Shown piece by piece: positions 48,901 through 60,219 of a DNA stretch of 64,000 bases. The DNA lies in NCBI GenBank assembly GCA_013400155.1, contig VXBM01001603.1, forward strand, positions 62,001 through 126,000, written 5' to 3'. Source of the DNA: Helopsaltes ochotensis. Its lineage: Eukaryota; Chordata; Aves; Passeriformes; Locustellidae. The notes beneath the pieces are model-generated. The model was not told where the DNA came from and made no database searches. It saw only the letters and a list, made by a program, of their open reading frames with translations. The first letter of the stretch is position 1. Each line of letters opens with the position of its first letter. Position numbers and translations under genes: made by a program.

Positions 48901-51900
48901 TTAATTTGCAAGAGAACGATCACAGCAAGCACCAAAAACACAGCCAGAAGTAACATCTCTAAGTAAAAGCTTCTTGACAATTAACATCTCAGGTCAACAA
49001 TCAACTAACTTTGGCCCTTTTCCTCAATGAGCCCGTAAACACCTGAGGTCTGTGGTGTTCCTTTACGAATTCACGAAGTAGCCTGTGGATTTCCATGTTA
49101 ACATATACCTGCATCCATTTTTCTTAAAGCCTTAAATTTCTCCATTTAATTAGAGTTCAAGCAATTTGAGAAAGGAAGTATATACCATGAATTCATATAA
49201 TACCTTACACAATAAATCCTCACTTTCAGGAGCTGTGGCTAGGTACCACTGCAATAAAAGTTAATCCCTGCCCTAAAGCTAGTTTGCATGTATTTGAGCT
49301 GAGAATAAAGTTAATAGTTAAGTAAACTTGGAAGGTAAAATATTGTTTTACATTTAGTTACTCCTTACAGAAAATTTGCTATTTGAATCGACAACTGAAT
49401 AAAAGAATATTAGAATGAAGAGATACTAGCAGATTCCTAATAACAACAAACATGACAACTTAAAAAAAAATACTCTTTTTTTCATAAACAAAGGAAACTT
49501 CCAACATTTTAGTCTTCACTTCTGAAAATAAGTATTGTCTGATAGGTACTATTTTTTTGGTTCAACCTAGAAGGGATAAGCTTGTCTGTCACAAAGCAGT
49601 ATCTTTAGTGGACACTAGAAAAGTGTGTTTCTAATTTATTTAAGGCAGAACTTGATGGTTGATACTTTTTACAGTTGTTTTTACTGTTAGGTCTCCTTTC
49701 CTAAGGAAATGAGAAGAGCTGTCTGGCTGATACTCCCTGCCACAAAACTACTACACTCATGTTCCAAAACAAAAAGGAAATAAGGAAGAACTGTGATGAA
49801 GAAGCAGTTACAACTGTTTGTTGATATTTCTCTCAAGGTAATACACAACAACACATCATAAAATTAACACCATCTTGAGCTGAAGGAGCGCCATCTAACA
49901 AACCATTTCTACAGACTAAATGCCCTACCCTATTAAAGAAGCAAAAGACCATAAAGAGACTATACCCCATCACAGACTATATTAAAATCCAGCTTTAGCT
50001 TTTTGTCATTGTTTCTCTTGAAAATGACAGAAGTGTTGCTAAAGTAGTGGCAGAATTTGAATACTTGTTGCTTTGTAAAAATCTCTAAAATACATGACAT
50101 ACCAGACAGTTGATCCAGACTATTTGAAATGCATCTAATTTCTGTGATGAAGAATCTGGTGGGCATCTGACAAAAAAATTATCTGGCACTGTTACCACTG
50201 TCAAATATTCACAGTTCTGTCCTTCACTTTTCCCCATTCCTGCATGCCACTCTTTCCTTCAGTTGTGGTATGAAATACATGAAGCTTTGTTTCTATTTTC
50301 AAACTTTTACTGCTTGGTTAGATTATGAAGATACCCAACCTACACAGCACAGTTTGTAAGACACCTTCAAAAAAACAAACAAACAAACAAAAAACACCCC
50401 AAAACCCCAACCTAACAGAACAAAATATAACTAATCAAAACAGGATATTAAAAGAGACTGACAACTGCCATAGTCTGAGAATCACAGTATTACTAGTTAA
50501 AAAACACCCCAAAACCCCAACCTAACAGAACAAAATATAACTAATCAAAACAGGATATTAAAAGAGACTGACAACTGCCATAGTCTGAGAATCACAGTAT
50601 TACTAGTTCATTACTCCCTTTCCCTTAATTCTCCCTATGAACAGATTATCCTAACATAGCTTTCATTTCTCTCATTGAATCCACCAAGTGTATCTGTTAC
50701 ATGTTTATAACATCCTCTTATGAAGTTCATCTTGGCCTTCCAGCATTGCCGTAGTTTTCTAGTTGTACACGTACTAATTTAATTCTTATTTCTAATGGTC
50801 TCCTTCTGTCACCTCTATTCCTTCCACAGAATTATATGATGTCATTCAGTTAAAGTGCGCTAAGGTATCAAGGATATTCGAACCATTTGGATATGATAAG
50901 TATAGATATGTATTTTATTAAATAATGTCCACATGCATTTATTGCAACAAATCTCTAGATGGAGGTAATGAAACTAGATGTTTATCCAGGTGTCTGTTAC
51001 TACTGTGGGGTTTTTCTGTGTTGTTCTAGTATCTAACTCTTTCTGCTTTTATTAAGTAAGTAAGCTCTGACAGACGGCTCTCACACATGACATGCTATTA
51101 GTGGCCCAAGCTGAGCACAGCAATTTGCTGAAATATTCTAAGAAGTCTAATGGATAAATAGTGAGGATTGGCAGGCCTGAAGAGAAGGAATTTTTCCACT
51201 CTTTAGGCATGAGTCATCATTGCACATCTCTGCAAGAAATAATTTACTGCTCCAGTCTTAGTAATTTTCAAATTTAATCAACTAAACTAGTAACAAGAAC
51301 AGGAAATTAAGTTTTATGTTTCAAAGTTTAAAAGCATTTGGACATTGAACTGAATTGAATAGTACAGCATGTTTATTCTGATTACTTTTCTTATTTTCTT
51401 CCTTCTTAGGGAAGATACTGCATATCTTTAAATATAAATTTTCCACAACAAATAGAGATTACCAGTAACCAGACTTCTACCATCAAAATGGTAGCATCCA
51501 GACCAAAAAATACTTCATAACTAGAACTTCATTTCAGAAGGCATCACACGACATTGTGATAGGTCCCAATACCATCACATGAAGAAGGGGAAAATACATT
51601 GTAAACTTGAGAAGCTCTGCAGAAGAGCAAACTTTCAGGTTTTAACTCCATGCTCAGCACATTCATTCATTTTGGTTTACAGTTATAGACCACTAACCTA
51701 ATAATTTATGATTTTATTAATTTAACACAATAGCAGCATTAGAGCCCAATGTCAAAAAGACTGATTTTTAGCATGAACAAGCAAGCAGTGCCAAAAGAAT
51801 GGAGCTTAACAAAAAAAATCAAATGTCCTTCAGAAACAACCTGGTGAACAATCCCACCTGATCAGCATTAGAGGTATAGAATTAAGCTTGAATTTAATGG

Positions 51901-54900
51901 ATTTCTCACTGTTCCTTCAAAATCTTGTCATTACTATCATGACAAAAGCAGGTATTCTGAGGCCATTAGCGCTATGGCCAATACTACTTCAATATGTAAT
52001 CACCATCAATCAGTGATAATAATAGTGATTATATAGCAGAGTTCAATATTTTGATCAGATCTTTTCGTAAAAGTTGAAACAACGTTTTTACAATTAGATT
52101 GTTTCAAATTCTATCTCAAGGAGGTATCTTGCTCCCAGACTGAGAAAATATAGTGACATTTTGAACAGCAAACATATATTTTGATAAAGTAGCAAAGCAA
52201 AGGAAACTTGTTTATAGCATGTAATTGGCAGAAGCAGAATGAGTCTGTGTAAATATTCTTCTGCTCTCTGGGAAGTTCAGAAGCACCTTCTTTACTGCCT
52301 TTAATCACTTTTTTTTCCATTTTGAAAATAACAAATAGTATGTTGCAAGGTGCTGCCTTTTGCAAAGATAATAAATATCAGAGTGGTTCCTTGTAATGAG
52401 CAATACAACTCTTTCAATGAGAACTAAAATAAAAAATTTTGATCACCACCAAGTATAAGACTATTTCTTTCTCCTGTTCCATGACAATTAATGAGAGCTT
52501 GCAAATGACAATTCTAATTTAATAATATTAAAAAGAGACATATTAAAAAGATAACACTGTTCAAATATTTCAAGAGAAACAACCAAGGGAATGGAGTTTT
52601 ATCCTCTCACTTCTCTGGCCATAAAAAGGAATAAAGACATGACAGGCAACATGTTTAGCCCCATGTTGTGGTTTGATGTTGGCTGGACGCCAGGCAGCCA
52701 CCAAAGCTGCTCTCTCACTCACCTCTGCAGCTGGACAAGGGAGAGAAAATAGAATGAAGGGTTCATGGGTTGAGATAAGGAGCAGGAGAGATCACTCATC
52801 AACTACCATCATGGGCTAAGCAGGCTCTAATTAAAGATATTAATTAAATTTATCACCACAATAATAAGAGCAGGATGAGAAGTAAAAAAAGACCTTAAAA
52901 CATCTTTCCTGCATCCCTCTCTCCTTCCCACCTCTACCTCCTCCCCCACTGGCACGGAGACGGGGAAATGGTCAGTTCCTCACACGTTCCGGCTGACAGG
53001 GAGGAGTCTTTCCCCTGCTCCAACATGCAGGGTCCCTCCCCCGGGAGGCCGCTCTTCAGGAGTCCATGCCGTGGGCAGCAGCTCTCCGTGATGCTGCAGC
53101 GGGGTCGCTCTCCATGGGGTGCAGTCCTCCAGGGACCGGCTGCTCCAGCGTGGGCTCCTCTCTCCATGGCTCTGCGGGGCCCTGCTCCAGCGGGGGCTGC
53201 CCAGAGGTCACAGCCTCTCTCAGACACTGCTGCCCCAGCGTGGGTCTCCTCCCTGGGCTGCAGGGGGATCCTGCACCCCTCCTGCACTGACCTCCCCGGG
53301 CTGCAGGGGCACAGCTGTCCCACATGGGCTGCACCACGGGCTGCAGGGAATCCCAGCCCTGTGCCTGGAGCAGCCCCTGCCCCTGCTTCTCCACTGACCT
53401 GGTGTGTCCATGACTGTTCTTCCCACCTGTTCTCACTCCATTCTTCTGTGGTCACAATTACAACTGTGCAATAACCTTCCTCCTTCTCAAATCTCTTATC
53501 ACAGAGGTGTTACCACCATTTCAAATTGGCTCAGCCTTGGCCAGCTGCACTCCCATCCCTTGGAGCTGCCAGCAACTGGCTCTGTCGGATATGGAGGAAG
53601 CTTCTGACAGCTTTTCACAGAAGCCCTCTAACATCCCCACTACTAAAGTCTGGCCATGCAAATCCAATACACCCCCCAAAAAAATTAAAAATAGCATAAC
53701 CCATCTGAAAGAGGTGAAGAGTGAAAGGAGACTGGGTGGCTGGCTACAATTTTCTCTTCAGACAAATATGCTAGAAAATAGAGTACACAGTCATGAACCA
53801 AAAAAGCACAAGAGCCTAATGCTTTGATTCTGATATTCTTTCTCATGAACAGCAGTATTATATGTCACAAGAATTCCCTTACAAAACAATATTCCATTCA
53901 AACTGGGAGACAAAACTCTAAGCAGAGAGAGCACTGAGGACAATACCCAAATCAGAATTTGCTCCATAATATAGTTCCACATAGCTGGGTTTGAAATTTT
54001 CTACTGCTCTTTTAAAAACATCAACTCAGGCTGAGAAAGAGTTCAGTAGCTGACATTAACCACTCTACAAATCAAGAGTTTTGCAAGTGTACTTGAATCC
54101 TGGCAATCTGTGACTTATAATGTGACTGATCAACAATGGAAGAATATTCAGAAGAGATAAGCAGGGAGTGACCACAGCTGTTTTAAAGAAAGCTGAAGTT
54201 ATCTCAACACAGGAAGGGGCCCTGGGTGGCGTCTGTTTCTCATAAAAGGCTGCAACAGTTGAGTGGACCAACTGCTTGAGCAAGTGGCCTTAGCTAACTG
54301 CGAACTCTGAACACCTTTCTGTGCTAGCCAGACAAACACAGCTTGAGTCAGCACAGTACAAAAACTAAGCAAACAGCAAAATTAACTTTCAACACCGCAA
54401 TGGACTTGAGCTGGCTTCAACCCACAGAGACTGTGGCAGCCACAGGGGACAGCTTGTGTCGTGATAGCTCATGTAGAGAGACTGGGAACAGGAGTCACAG
54501 CTGCACAGCGATCTGTGTACTGCAGACATTCTGCTCGTGCCCTAACGGCTCAGATTTTGGATGACACGCAGCTCATGGTGTATCCTGGGACTGGTGCCAT
54601 GAGGTCAAAGTGAGAGCAGCAGGTAGGCAGGACATGATGGACAGAAGGCTAAAGGTCATTGCGCAGCTGCCATCACCCATCACCTGCTATCTCCTGCAGC
54701 CTTAAGCCTCCTGTACAGATTGTCTAGCAGCTGCTTCAGAATCTAAAAACTTAAAGAAATAGTATTGAACAAAGTTTCAAGTGGGAAGGTATAAATTTGT
54801 CACTTGCTCCTCCAAATAGCAGGCATCAAGCCACCACAAAGGTTATAAAAGAGAAGACAGAAATAATTACATGGAATGAAAAAGATTTTATAATACAAAT

Positions 54901-57900
54901 AGATTTGTAATTAAATTATAAATTTATAATTTTATAATTAAATAGAATGATAAAGATATAAGTTAGTTTAATGTCTGTTTTTCCAGATTATGCTTAACTT
55001 TCTAGAAAAGAAATAATGCAGGTGTGATTGTTCACTATTTCTTCTGAAGCAAAATTAACAGCAAAGCACAATTCTCAATTGAAGCAAAATTCTCAACGTA
55101 AATGCCAGTGACAGAAGCAAGCAACACAATAAAAAATATCCAAGTTACTAATGCATCTAATGCACAAGACAGTAAGTTTAGAGTCCTAAATACCAAACAA
55201 TAAAATAAAAATAGAATAACAGGATCAAACTAAAGAGGAAGAATGACATTCATGTAGTGACATGATTAGTTATTACACAAAGCCCTTTTAAGGTGATTCT
55301 TCCTTCCAAATAATCATTGTTTCAATATGCATTTCTCTATCACAGCAGTACAAGCTTGAGCAAAAGCAGTTGTGACCCATCAAATTTCAACTAAGTATAC
55401 TGTAAGTAAGTGTCCCTTTTTCTGTTATTACACCAACCATCTTTAAACATCTGCATCACAAAACACAAAGGACTGTCAGCACATCAACACTGTCATCTGA
55501 AAGTGATGCCAGAGAGAACCCTTCAGGGAACATGCCTGCCTACATCTCTTGTGCAAAATACATAATCTACTACAGATGAGGTACATATATTTTTCAAACT
55601 GAAGCTATTAAAAAATGTAAGTCATAAAAGTTGTATCATTGTTCTTGTAAGCTCAGCACATAGCCTTGGGCATACTACCTGGAGTCTTATGGTGACTGGC
55701 ATCATCTATTATCCTCAAAACTCTGTCAGGTGATCTCTGTTCTGGTGCGGGTTCTGGCAACCTTGAGACACAGGGTTCAAACCTCGGAGTCACTACAGTA
55801 TAATGAAGCAGCTCTTCATATTCGTCCTGTTGCAAAGTGGTGACAATGAATTATAAAACTACAATTACATTTTTTAAAATCAGGCATATGTAAGAAAAAG
55901 TGCAAATTATTTTCAATAGATTTGAAAGGCTTCTTTTTTATTATTACGGTGAATTCCCTTAAAGTTGCACAAGTGAGCTGTTTTTCTAGTGACTATAGTA
56001 ATTTAACTTTAAGGTCCACATTCCCTCTGATTACAACTACATGCACTGCAATAGTTGCACAGAAAGGCTCTGCCAGATGTCAACACTGGATACTATAATA
56101 GGCATCTAACACAAGAACTGGAAAAAAACTCCAGTCCCAGATCATGTAAATTATTAATTGGTCATTATTATTTCTAATCACTACTACTACTGCTTCAAAG
56201 AAAAGCATGTATTTTTATAGCCATGACAAAGATGCTGCTGAACCCAGTCACACTTCAAATTCTCTAACATCAAAATTTCTTGGTGGAAGATGTAAAGCCA
56301 ATCATCAAAAGAGATTTGATTATACACTGTTTTGTTTAGAGTGAATATAATTATCCTCACCTTATATTATTTATTTTTAAAATTATATAGGTATATGGAA
56401 TGTGTATATATAACTTAAAAAGAAGCTTTCCTATTAAGAGGCTATAAACCCATCTAACCGGTACGTGGCATTATTCTAAGGCACCAAAGTAAGCCAATTA
56501 ATATTTTTTTGAAATATCCTAATGAAAGAGATTTTCAGGATGGAGATATTTAGTGTTCATTGTGAAACTGTAAATAATTTGTATTATAGCTTAAACATAC
56601 AATCTAGTAATTAATTTAAAAAGTTCCAGTACCAGTTACATACTAAACCAAATCAAATCTACTAATTAAGGATTTGGAGAACAATGCCCATTGGAAAATA
56701 CTAAATCAAGTCACTAGCAGTTATTTTTTCTTCACTTAGTATTATCACATTAGTTCTGTTCAGTACCCTAATGAGGTCAAATCTCAGAAACCAAGTGTGA
56801 ATTCAAAAATTAATTTCCTCTTCAACCTGAGGAAAGTTAGAGTGAAAACAAACAAAAGTACCAATTACATGCAATATGTTTTTGAATCTAACAACTGAAA
56901 AGGATAATACTTCAAAACTCTCAGTATAATTTCTATATTTTTGTGTTTCAACTAATTAGAGCATTTAAGAAGCTAGGTTTGGTACATTTTATCAGAATTC
57001 TAGTTTCCATTTAAATGTCCATTTCCCATCTTCTAATCTATCATGTTCAAAGCAAAAGCCTAAATGAATGTATACAAAGCTATAGAATTAGAAATACATG
57101 ATGTATCTTTTGGATAAGCTAGTGTGTAACATTCCATGTAAACGGTATAGTTTGCTGCAAATCACTGCAAAACAGGTTTTCTACAGCAATATCTTTCTAA
57201 ATGTATGCAGTCTAGATTTTATAAGATATCAAAAGAAGAAAACATATCCTTAGATCTGTTACTCAATCAGGAACTACATGGAACCATGCAAAACTCCCAC
57301 TAGCAAAATTTCAGCTGAGTAGAAAAGGCAGTATTAGCCTCAACTAATATATATTAAATTATTTCTGCAGAAGATGTTACATCACACCCGTCTTCTTCTA
57401 AGAGATCCCATAACCAAATAGCAACTTGAAAATAATTCTTCCCCACAAACAAGAACTGACCCAGCTGCTTCCAAGATTATCTTAGTCAATTCAAAGGACC
57501 TAGTAGTTACACGTGAGATTCAAGTGGGTGTCTCACGTTGAGTCACCCAATTTATTCACTAGCGCACAATGTGTCCTACTATAGACATGCCTAGCATTCA
57601 AAACACATGTATCAAGTTATGGCAGGAAGTTTCTTTCAAGTTCTAACTCTTATTAAAACTCAAAGAATCTACTCTGTACGGGAATACGCACGCTTACGCG
57701 CCAACAGAAAGTGTCAAAAGACAGCATCCAGTGACAAATCTGGAAATAAATGTTTATAAATTACAATATTACAACACTGTTTAAATGAAGTTGAAAGGCA
57801 AATATTAAAGAAAGCACAGTATCCCAGTTGTAATCAGAAACTTAGACACATGCAAAAAAAAATCCTGGAGACAGGAGTGGGAATATGTGTGGAAACATTG

Positions 57901-60218
57901 CGTGATTATGTGTATTACTTCAATCTTAAATACTCCACAAGTATGCTGCAACTGGAATGCAATATGGTCCAGTACATTTAAAATAAAACCATAATAAAAT
58001 TAAATTAACGACATATCTTTGGTTTACTATCTTGGTTCTGCTTTAAACAAAACTTTCAAGCTGTTTTGTCAACTGCTAATAATTCTGTTCATGTATAAAA
58101 CCAGAGGAATATAGTTCTATGATCCTTCTGTGGAAGATCAGTGGAGTTTTGGCTATTTAATGCCTTGCTTTTGTAGAAGTAAATGTAGTGATGCAATGAG
58201 CAAATGGTACCAAAAAAATCAGAAGCTTTTTGATTTTTTTTTATTTTTTTAATAAAAATCTACAGATACTGCAAAGGACTGTAGTCAAGGTTACTAAACA
58301 ATATGATAAGAACAGATTGAATGGATAGTCTTGCATAACCCAATTATAAGTCATGGAAATTCTCTAAGAGACAGTGGATCTCTTTTTAAGGAAAAAGTAA
58401 TAATCTGGTCTCTATTTAAAAGCAACACATTATGCAAAAGGCCCAACCAAACAAAACATAAACCTTACGGTATTACCTAAAGGGAGTAGTGCACTTCCCT
58501 GTCAACATTTCTATTGATCGGTGTTGTTCTTTTTCAACAGTAACCAACTCCTACCAGGAGCAGCTTTGGGCTTGTCTAGTTTGGAGAAAAGGAGGCTCTG
58601 AGAGGCCTCTTTGCTTCGGTAAAGCCCCCTGAGCAGGGGAAGTGAGAGGAGCTGTCCATCTCCTCTCCCTGGGAATCCAGTGATGGAATGAGTGGGAATG
58701 GTTCAAAATTGTGTCGGGGAGGATCAGATTCGACATTAGGAAGCGTTTCTTTACCGAGAGGGCAATCAAACACTGGAATGAGCTTCCTTACGGAGAGTGT
58801 TTGACGCCACGAGCCTGTCACTGTTTAAGAGGCATTAGAACAATGGCCTCTAATAACATGCTTTAACTTTTGGTCAGCCACAAAATGGTCAGGCAGTTTG
58901 GCCAATGACGGATGTAGGTCACTTTCAATTGGAACTATTCTTCTCTAGCCATGTTCTCATTCCAAAACAGTCACTCATTTGCATAAGTTTATCATTCTCT
59001 ACAAGGTGGCCCTAGAGCCTCCTTGATAAGCAACCAGATCATAACAGAAAATTCTGGTCCTTCAAATTTGTAGCACGATGCTTTTATCTTGTTCTCTGAC
59101 TACAAAAAGCATTGGAAACACAGATGCATTACTATTGCTAAACAAAGATTATGAAAACTTATCCATGAGATACAAGGACAAATAGAGAAGTATATGAGCT
59201 GCAGAAATGAATTGCCTCTAAATACGTTGTTTAAAAGGTACAAGTCAATCCAAACAGTAAAAAAAGAAAGAAGGAAACCCCTTAATTAAACAGTGCTGCA
59301 GCTGTATATGCCCATTTCACCAGGTGACAAATATGGAGATGCACTTCTACAGGCCAACTAGCATAACATTATTGTCAAAATGGTGCTGGTTTGGACTGTA
59401 TCTTACCAAAGGAAAAAACCACACAATCTACTACTGAAATAGGAATAACCAATTATTAAGTTATGAAAATCTGCTGCCTTCAAGAGAATGGTACAAAGAC
59501 TTTATCCAGTATCATTGCATCCTCTTGAAAGAATGATGAGCACAGAAAAGGAAACCCCCCAGTATTATAGTTACAGCATATCCTGATGTATTTGATGCAG
59601 CAAGCAAAAAAAACAAAACAAAACAAAAAAATGCAATCATTTCCCTTCTGTGATTAACTTGGCCATGATACTACTCCAAGGGAAATAATTCCACTTTAAA
59701 GAAATCAGTTTTTACAACATCATGGGGAAAGCCTAAAATATAGTTACTCTTCATCTCTCAAAAATAATGGGTTTCTATCCAGCTGTGTCAAATTCTGGCT
59801 TCTTGATAACACAAATTAAGAATAACACTAGAAAAAAAGGTAAGGAAACTACCTATTTTACTTGCAGCTGACCAACCTCTAAAGTTTATATAAGAATTTT
59901 ATTTTTAAGATAAATTTATTGTAAAATGCACAAAAGAGGAATTTAACTAAATATATTAGTATTTTAGTATTAGTTTTTTGCGGTGTACTTTGCTTATTTT
60001 CACTAAAATTTTTATTATTTTCCGGCATATGTAAAATATGAAAAAGATGCACATTTAGTTAGATTCCCTCATAGTTATCCTTTGCCAAATAAAATACCAT
60101 GACAGTAAATTGGATGATATTTCTTCTGTCCTACCTGAGGATCTGAAGAAACAGAACTGTCCTGAAAAAAGTCTTTTGGAAAAACTGGATTTGTGCTTTT
60201 CTCTTCATCAGATGACAT
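36793..60218 (-). CDS. POC5: POC5 centriolar protein (whole spliced CDS)
   Basis: POC5 is a centrin-binding protein of the distal centriole lumen, needed for centriole elongation and implicated in cilia. Eleven coding exons on the minus strand join with matching phases: 60135-60218, 55679-55826, 48477-48646, 47935-48111, 45641-45745, 44760-44939, 43491-43653, 40247-40359, 39341-39454, 38324-38497 and 36793-36936. They give 523 residues, somewhat shorter than the ~575 of human POC5. The protein starts MSSDEEK and ends SIKVVD. Three Trp-containing centrin-binding repeats (DLWSGSLK... KNWKLSL; FTLWRIQHV; KKVWAAWRSV) are set in coiled coil. A proline-rich segment is encoded by exon 8, and a conserved C-terminal block (AQQKAGRTITARITGR) by exon 10. 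Confidence 0.95.
37720..38160 (+). mobile_element. ERVL-type LTR fragment in POC5 intron 10
   Basis: It contains GATGGGGCCCGGCTCTCCTG, TTGCTTTGCCTGTGTGC, a CTATTAAACTC polyadenylation-like site, a GGGGGAGTGAGTGAGAGGCT segment and the end GGGGTTAAACCTTGACA. I recognise this series as the 3' part of an avian ERVL LTR, reading on the + strand, opposite to POC5. The 5' limit is uncertain. Confidence 0.7.
38324..38497 (-). CDS. POC5: POC5 coding exon 10
   Basis: 174 nt, acceptor TTATTTTTAG, donor CAG|GTAAAT, phase 0. It encodes PMAKVITSAQQKAGRTITAR, ITGRADMG and APPMSSVIVEKHHPVTQ, the conserved C-terminal block of POC5. Confidence 0.95.
39341..39454 (-). CDS. POC5: POC5 coding exon 9
   Basis: 114 nt, acceptor CCTTTCAG, donor CTG|GTAACA, phase 0. 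It encodes FCSHLAHASTPETRLDSDSP and a Ser/Thr-rich stretch ending TSTQKL. A second AG nine bases into the exon (TTTTGTAG) would give a stop in this phase, so the first is chosen. Confidence 0.83.
40247..40359 (-). CDS. POC5: POC5 coding exon 8, proline-rich
   Basis: 113 nt, acceptor CTAATAATAG, donor ATG|GTAAGC. It encodes TGSRRNENGAGRPPPPSPYN, then QPSPPPPPAPALQMENM. Sequence is poorly conserved but the phase from exon 7 into exon 9 is right. Confidence 0.82.
40360..43490 (-). other. POC5: POC5 intron 7
   Basis: No further exon is required by phase. A Ser/Pro-rich open stretch at about 41990-42060 is not needed (see rejected items). No clear repeat family seen. Confidence 0.45.
43491..43653 (-). 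CDS. POC5: POC5 coding exon 7
   Basis: 163 nt, acceptor GTTTCATAG, donor CCTG|GTTAGT, ends in phase 1. It encodes the highly conserved SMKKAFMRGVCALNLEAMTM. The join to exon 8 (G + AT) gives a continuous frame. Confidence 0.94.
44760..44939 (-). CDS. POC5: POC5 coding exon 6, third centrin-binding repeat
   Basis: 180 nt, acceptor CCTCCTAAG, donor GAG|GTAAAA, phase 0. It encodes EYAIRVADKHFQTALMKKVW, AAWRSVCEERWKDKV and ACQLRAEDVCVQLTNDYEAR. Confidence 0.95.
45641..45745 (-). CDS. POC5: POC5 coding exon 5, second centrin-binding repeat
   Basis: 105 nt, acceptor TTTTGCAG, donor GAG|GTATGT, phase 0. It encodes VITNLTKALEKQKDRVELMR then RFTLWRIQHVNVKQE. Confidence 0.94.
45746..47934 (-). other. 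POC5: POC5 intron 4
   Basis: AT-rich; nothing recognisable beyond the splice sites. Confidence 0.5.
47935..48111 (-). CDS. POC5: POC5 coding exon 4, coiled coil
   Basis: 177 nt, phase 0. It encodes TNIVTELKNWKLSLIEHHKL, continues as a Glu/Lys/Gln-rich coiled coil and ends EISISRKDE. It completes the first centrin-binding repeat. Confidence 0.95.
48477..48646 (-). CDS. POC5: POC5 coding exon 3, start of first centrin-binding repeat
   Basis: 170 nt, acceptor TTATTTTCAG, donor TTAAG|GTATTT. Codes VPTSVKQAGMEQ... to EKVTQIENILDLWSGSLK. The first part is diverged Ser/Thr-rich sequence; the ENILDLW block is conserved. Confidence 0.92.
50369..50390. repeat. AAAC tetranucleotide tract
   Basis: About four AAAC units flanked by A runs, immediately left of the 110-bp duplication. 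Confidence 0.8.
50389..50608. repeat. Perfect 110-bp tandem duplication
   Basis: The block beginning AAAACACCCCAAAACCCC and ending ACAGTATTACTAGTT occurs at 50389-50498 and again at 50499-50608. I compared the two copies base by base and found no difference. Period is exactly 110. Confidence 0.95.
52665..53671 (+). mobile_element. Solo ERV LTR, copy 2 (bird ERVL-like)
   Basis: It starts TGTTGTGGTTTGATG and ends CAAATCCAATACA, with TG...CA termini. Same family and orientation as 4090-5097, and antisense to POC5. The core (about 52700-53490) matches copy 1 at about 99%; the last ~180 bp match only loosely. No internal viral genes adjoin it. The flanks are C-rich on both sides, but a clean target-site duplication cannot be claimed. 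Confidence 0.82.
53672..55678. other. POC5: Right-hand part of POC5 intron 2
   Basis: AT-rich, no gene seen. At 54895-54960 a run of nearly pure A/T contains overlapping short palindromes built on TAATTAAAT/ATTTATAATT. Confidence 0.5.
55679..55826 (-). CDS. POC5: POC5 coding exon 2
   Basis: Acceptor TTGCAACAG, donor CCAG|GTAGTA, 148 nt. It encodes DEYEELLHYTVVTPRFEPCV..., the conserved YEELLHY block, and ends in phase 1. Confidence 0.93.
58550..58960 (+). mobile_element. CR1 LINE 3' fragment, + strand
   Basis: Sense-strand CR1 landmarks occur in order: GTTTGGAGAAAAGGAGGCTC, TCAAAATTGTGTCGGGGAGG, CGACATTAGGAAGCGTTTC, TTTACCGAGAGGGCAATCAA, ACACTGGAATGAGCTTCC and TGTTTAAGAGGCATTAG. It is a truncated and diverged 3' part; no intact frame. 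Confidence 0.85.
59605..59631. repeat. AAAAC pentanucleotide tract
   Basis: Three AAAAC units within a 27-bp A-rich run. Confidence 0.8.
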
Positions 60219-60219
60219 T
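60135..60219 (-). CDS. POC5: POC5 first coding exon
   Basis: ATG at 60216-60218 begins MSSDEEKSTNPVFPKDFFQD and ends SSDPQ|GTAGGA, phase 0. The acceptor TTTGTGCAG leaves just one UTR base before the ATG, so the frame upstream of the ATG is intronic and at least one 5' UTR exon lies farther right. Confidence 0.93.

Larger units (their letters stand above)
48647..55678 (-). other. POC5: POC5 intron 2 (7 kb)
   Basis: Holds an AAAC repeat, a perfect 110-bp tandem duplication and the second LTR copy. No additional POC5 exon was found by eye, though mammalian POC5 has extra residues at this point. Confidence 0.5.
55827..60134 (-). other. POC5: POC5 intron 1 of the coding region
   Basis: AT-rich apart from the CR1 fragment at 58550-58960 and an AAAAC tract. 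No exon-like signal. Confidence 0.5.

Noticed and set aside
55440..55600. Ser/Thr-rich + strand frame near POC5 exon 2, suspected as an exon
   Set aside because: It reads on the strand opposite to POC5, and no acceptor/donor pair gives a continuous product.
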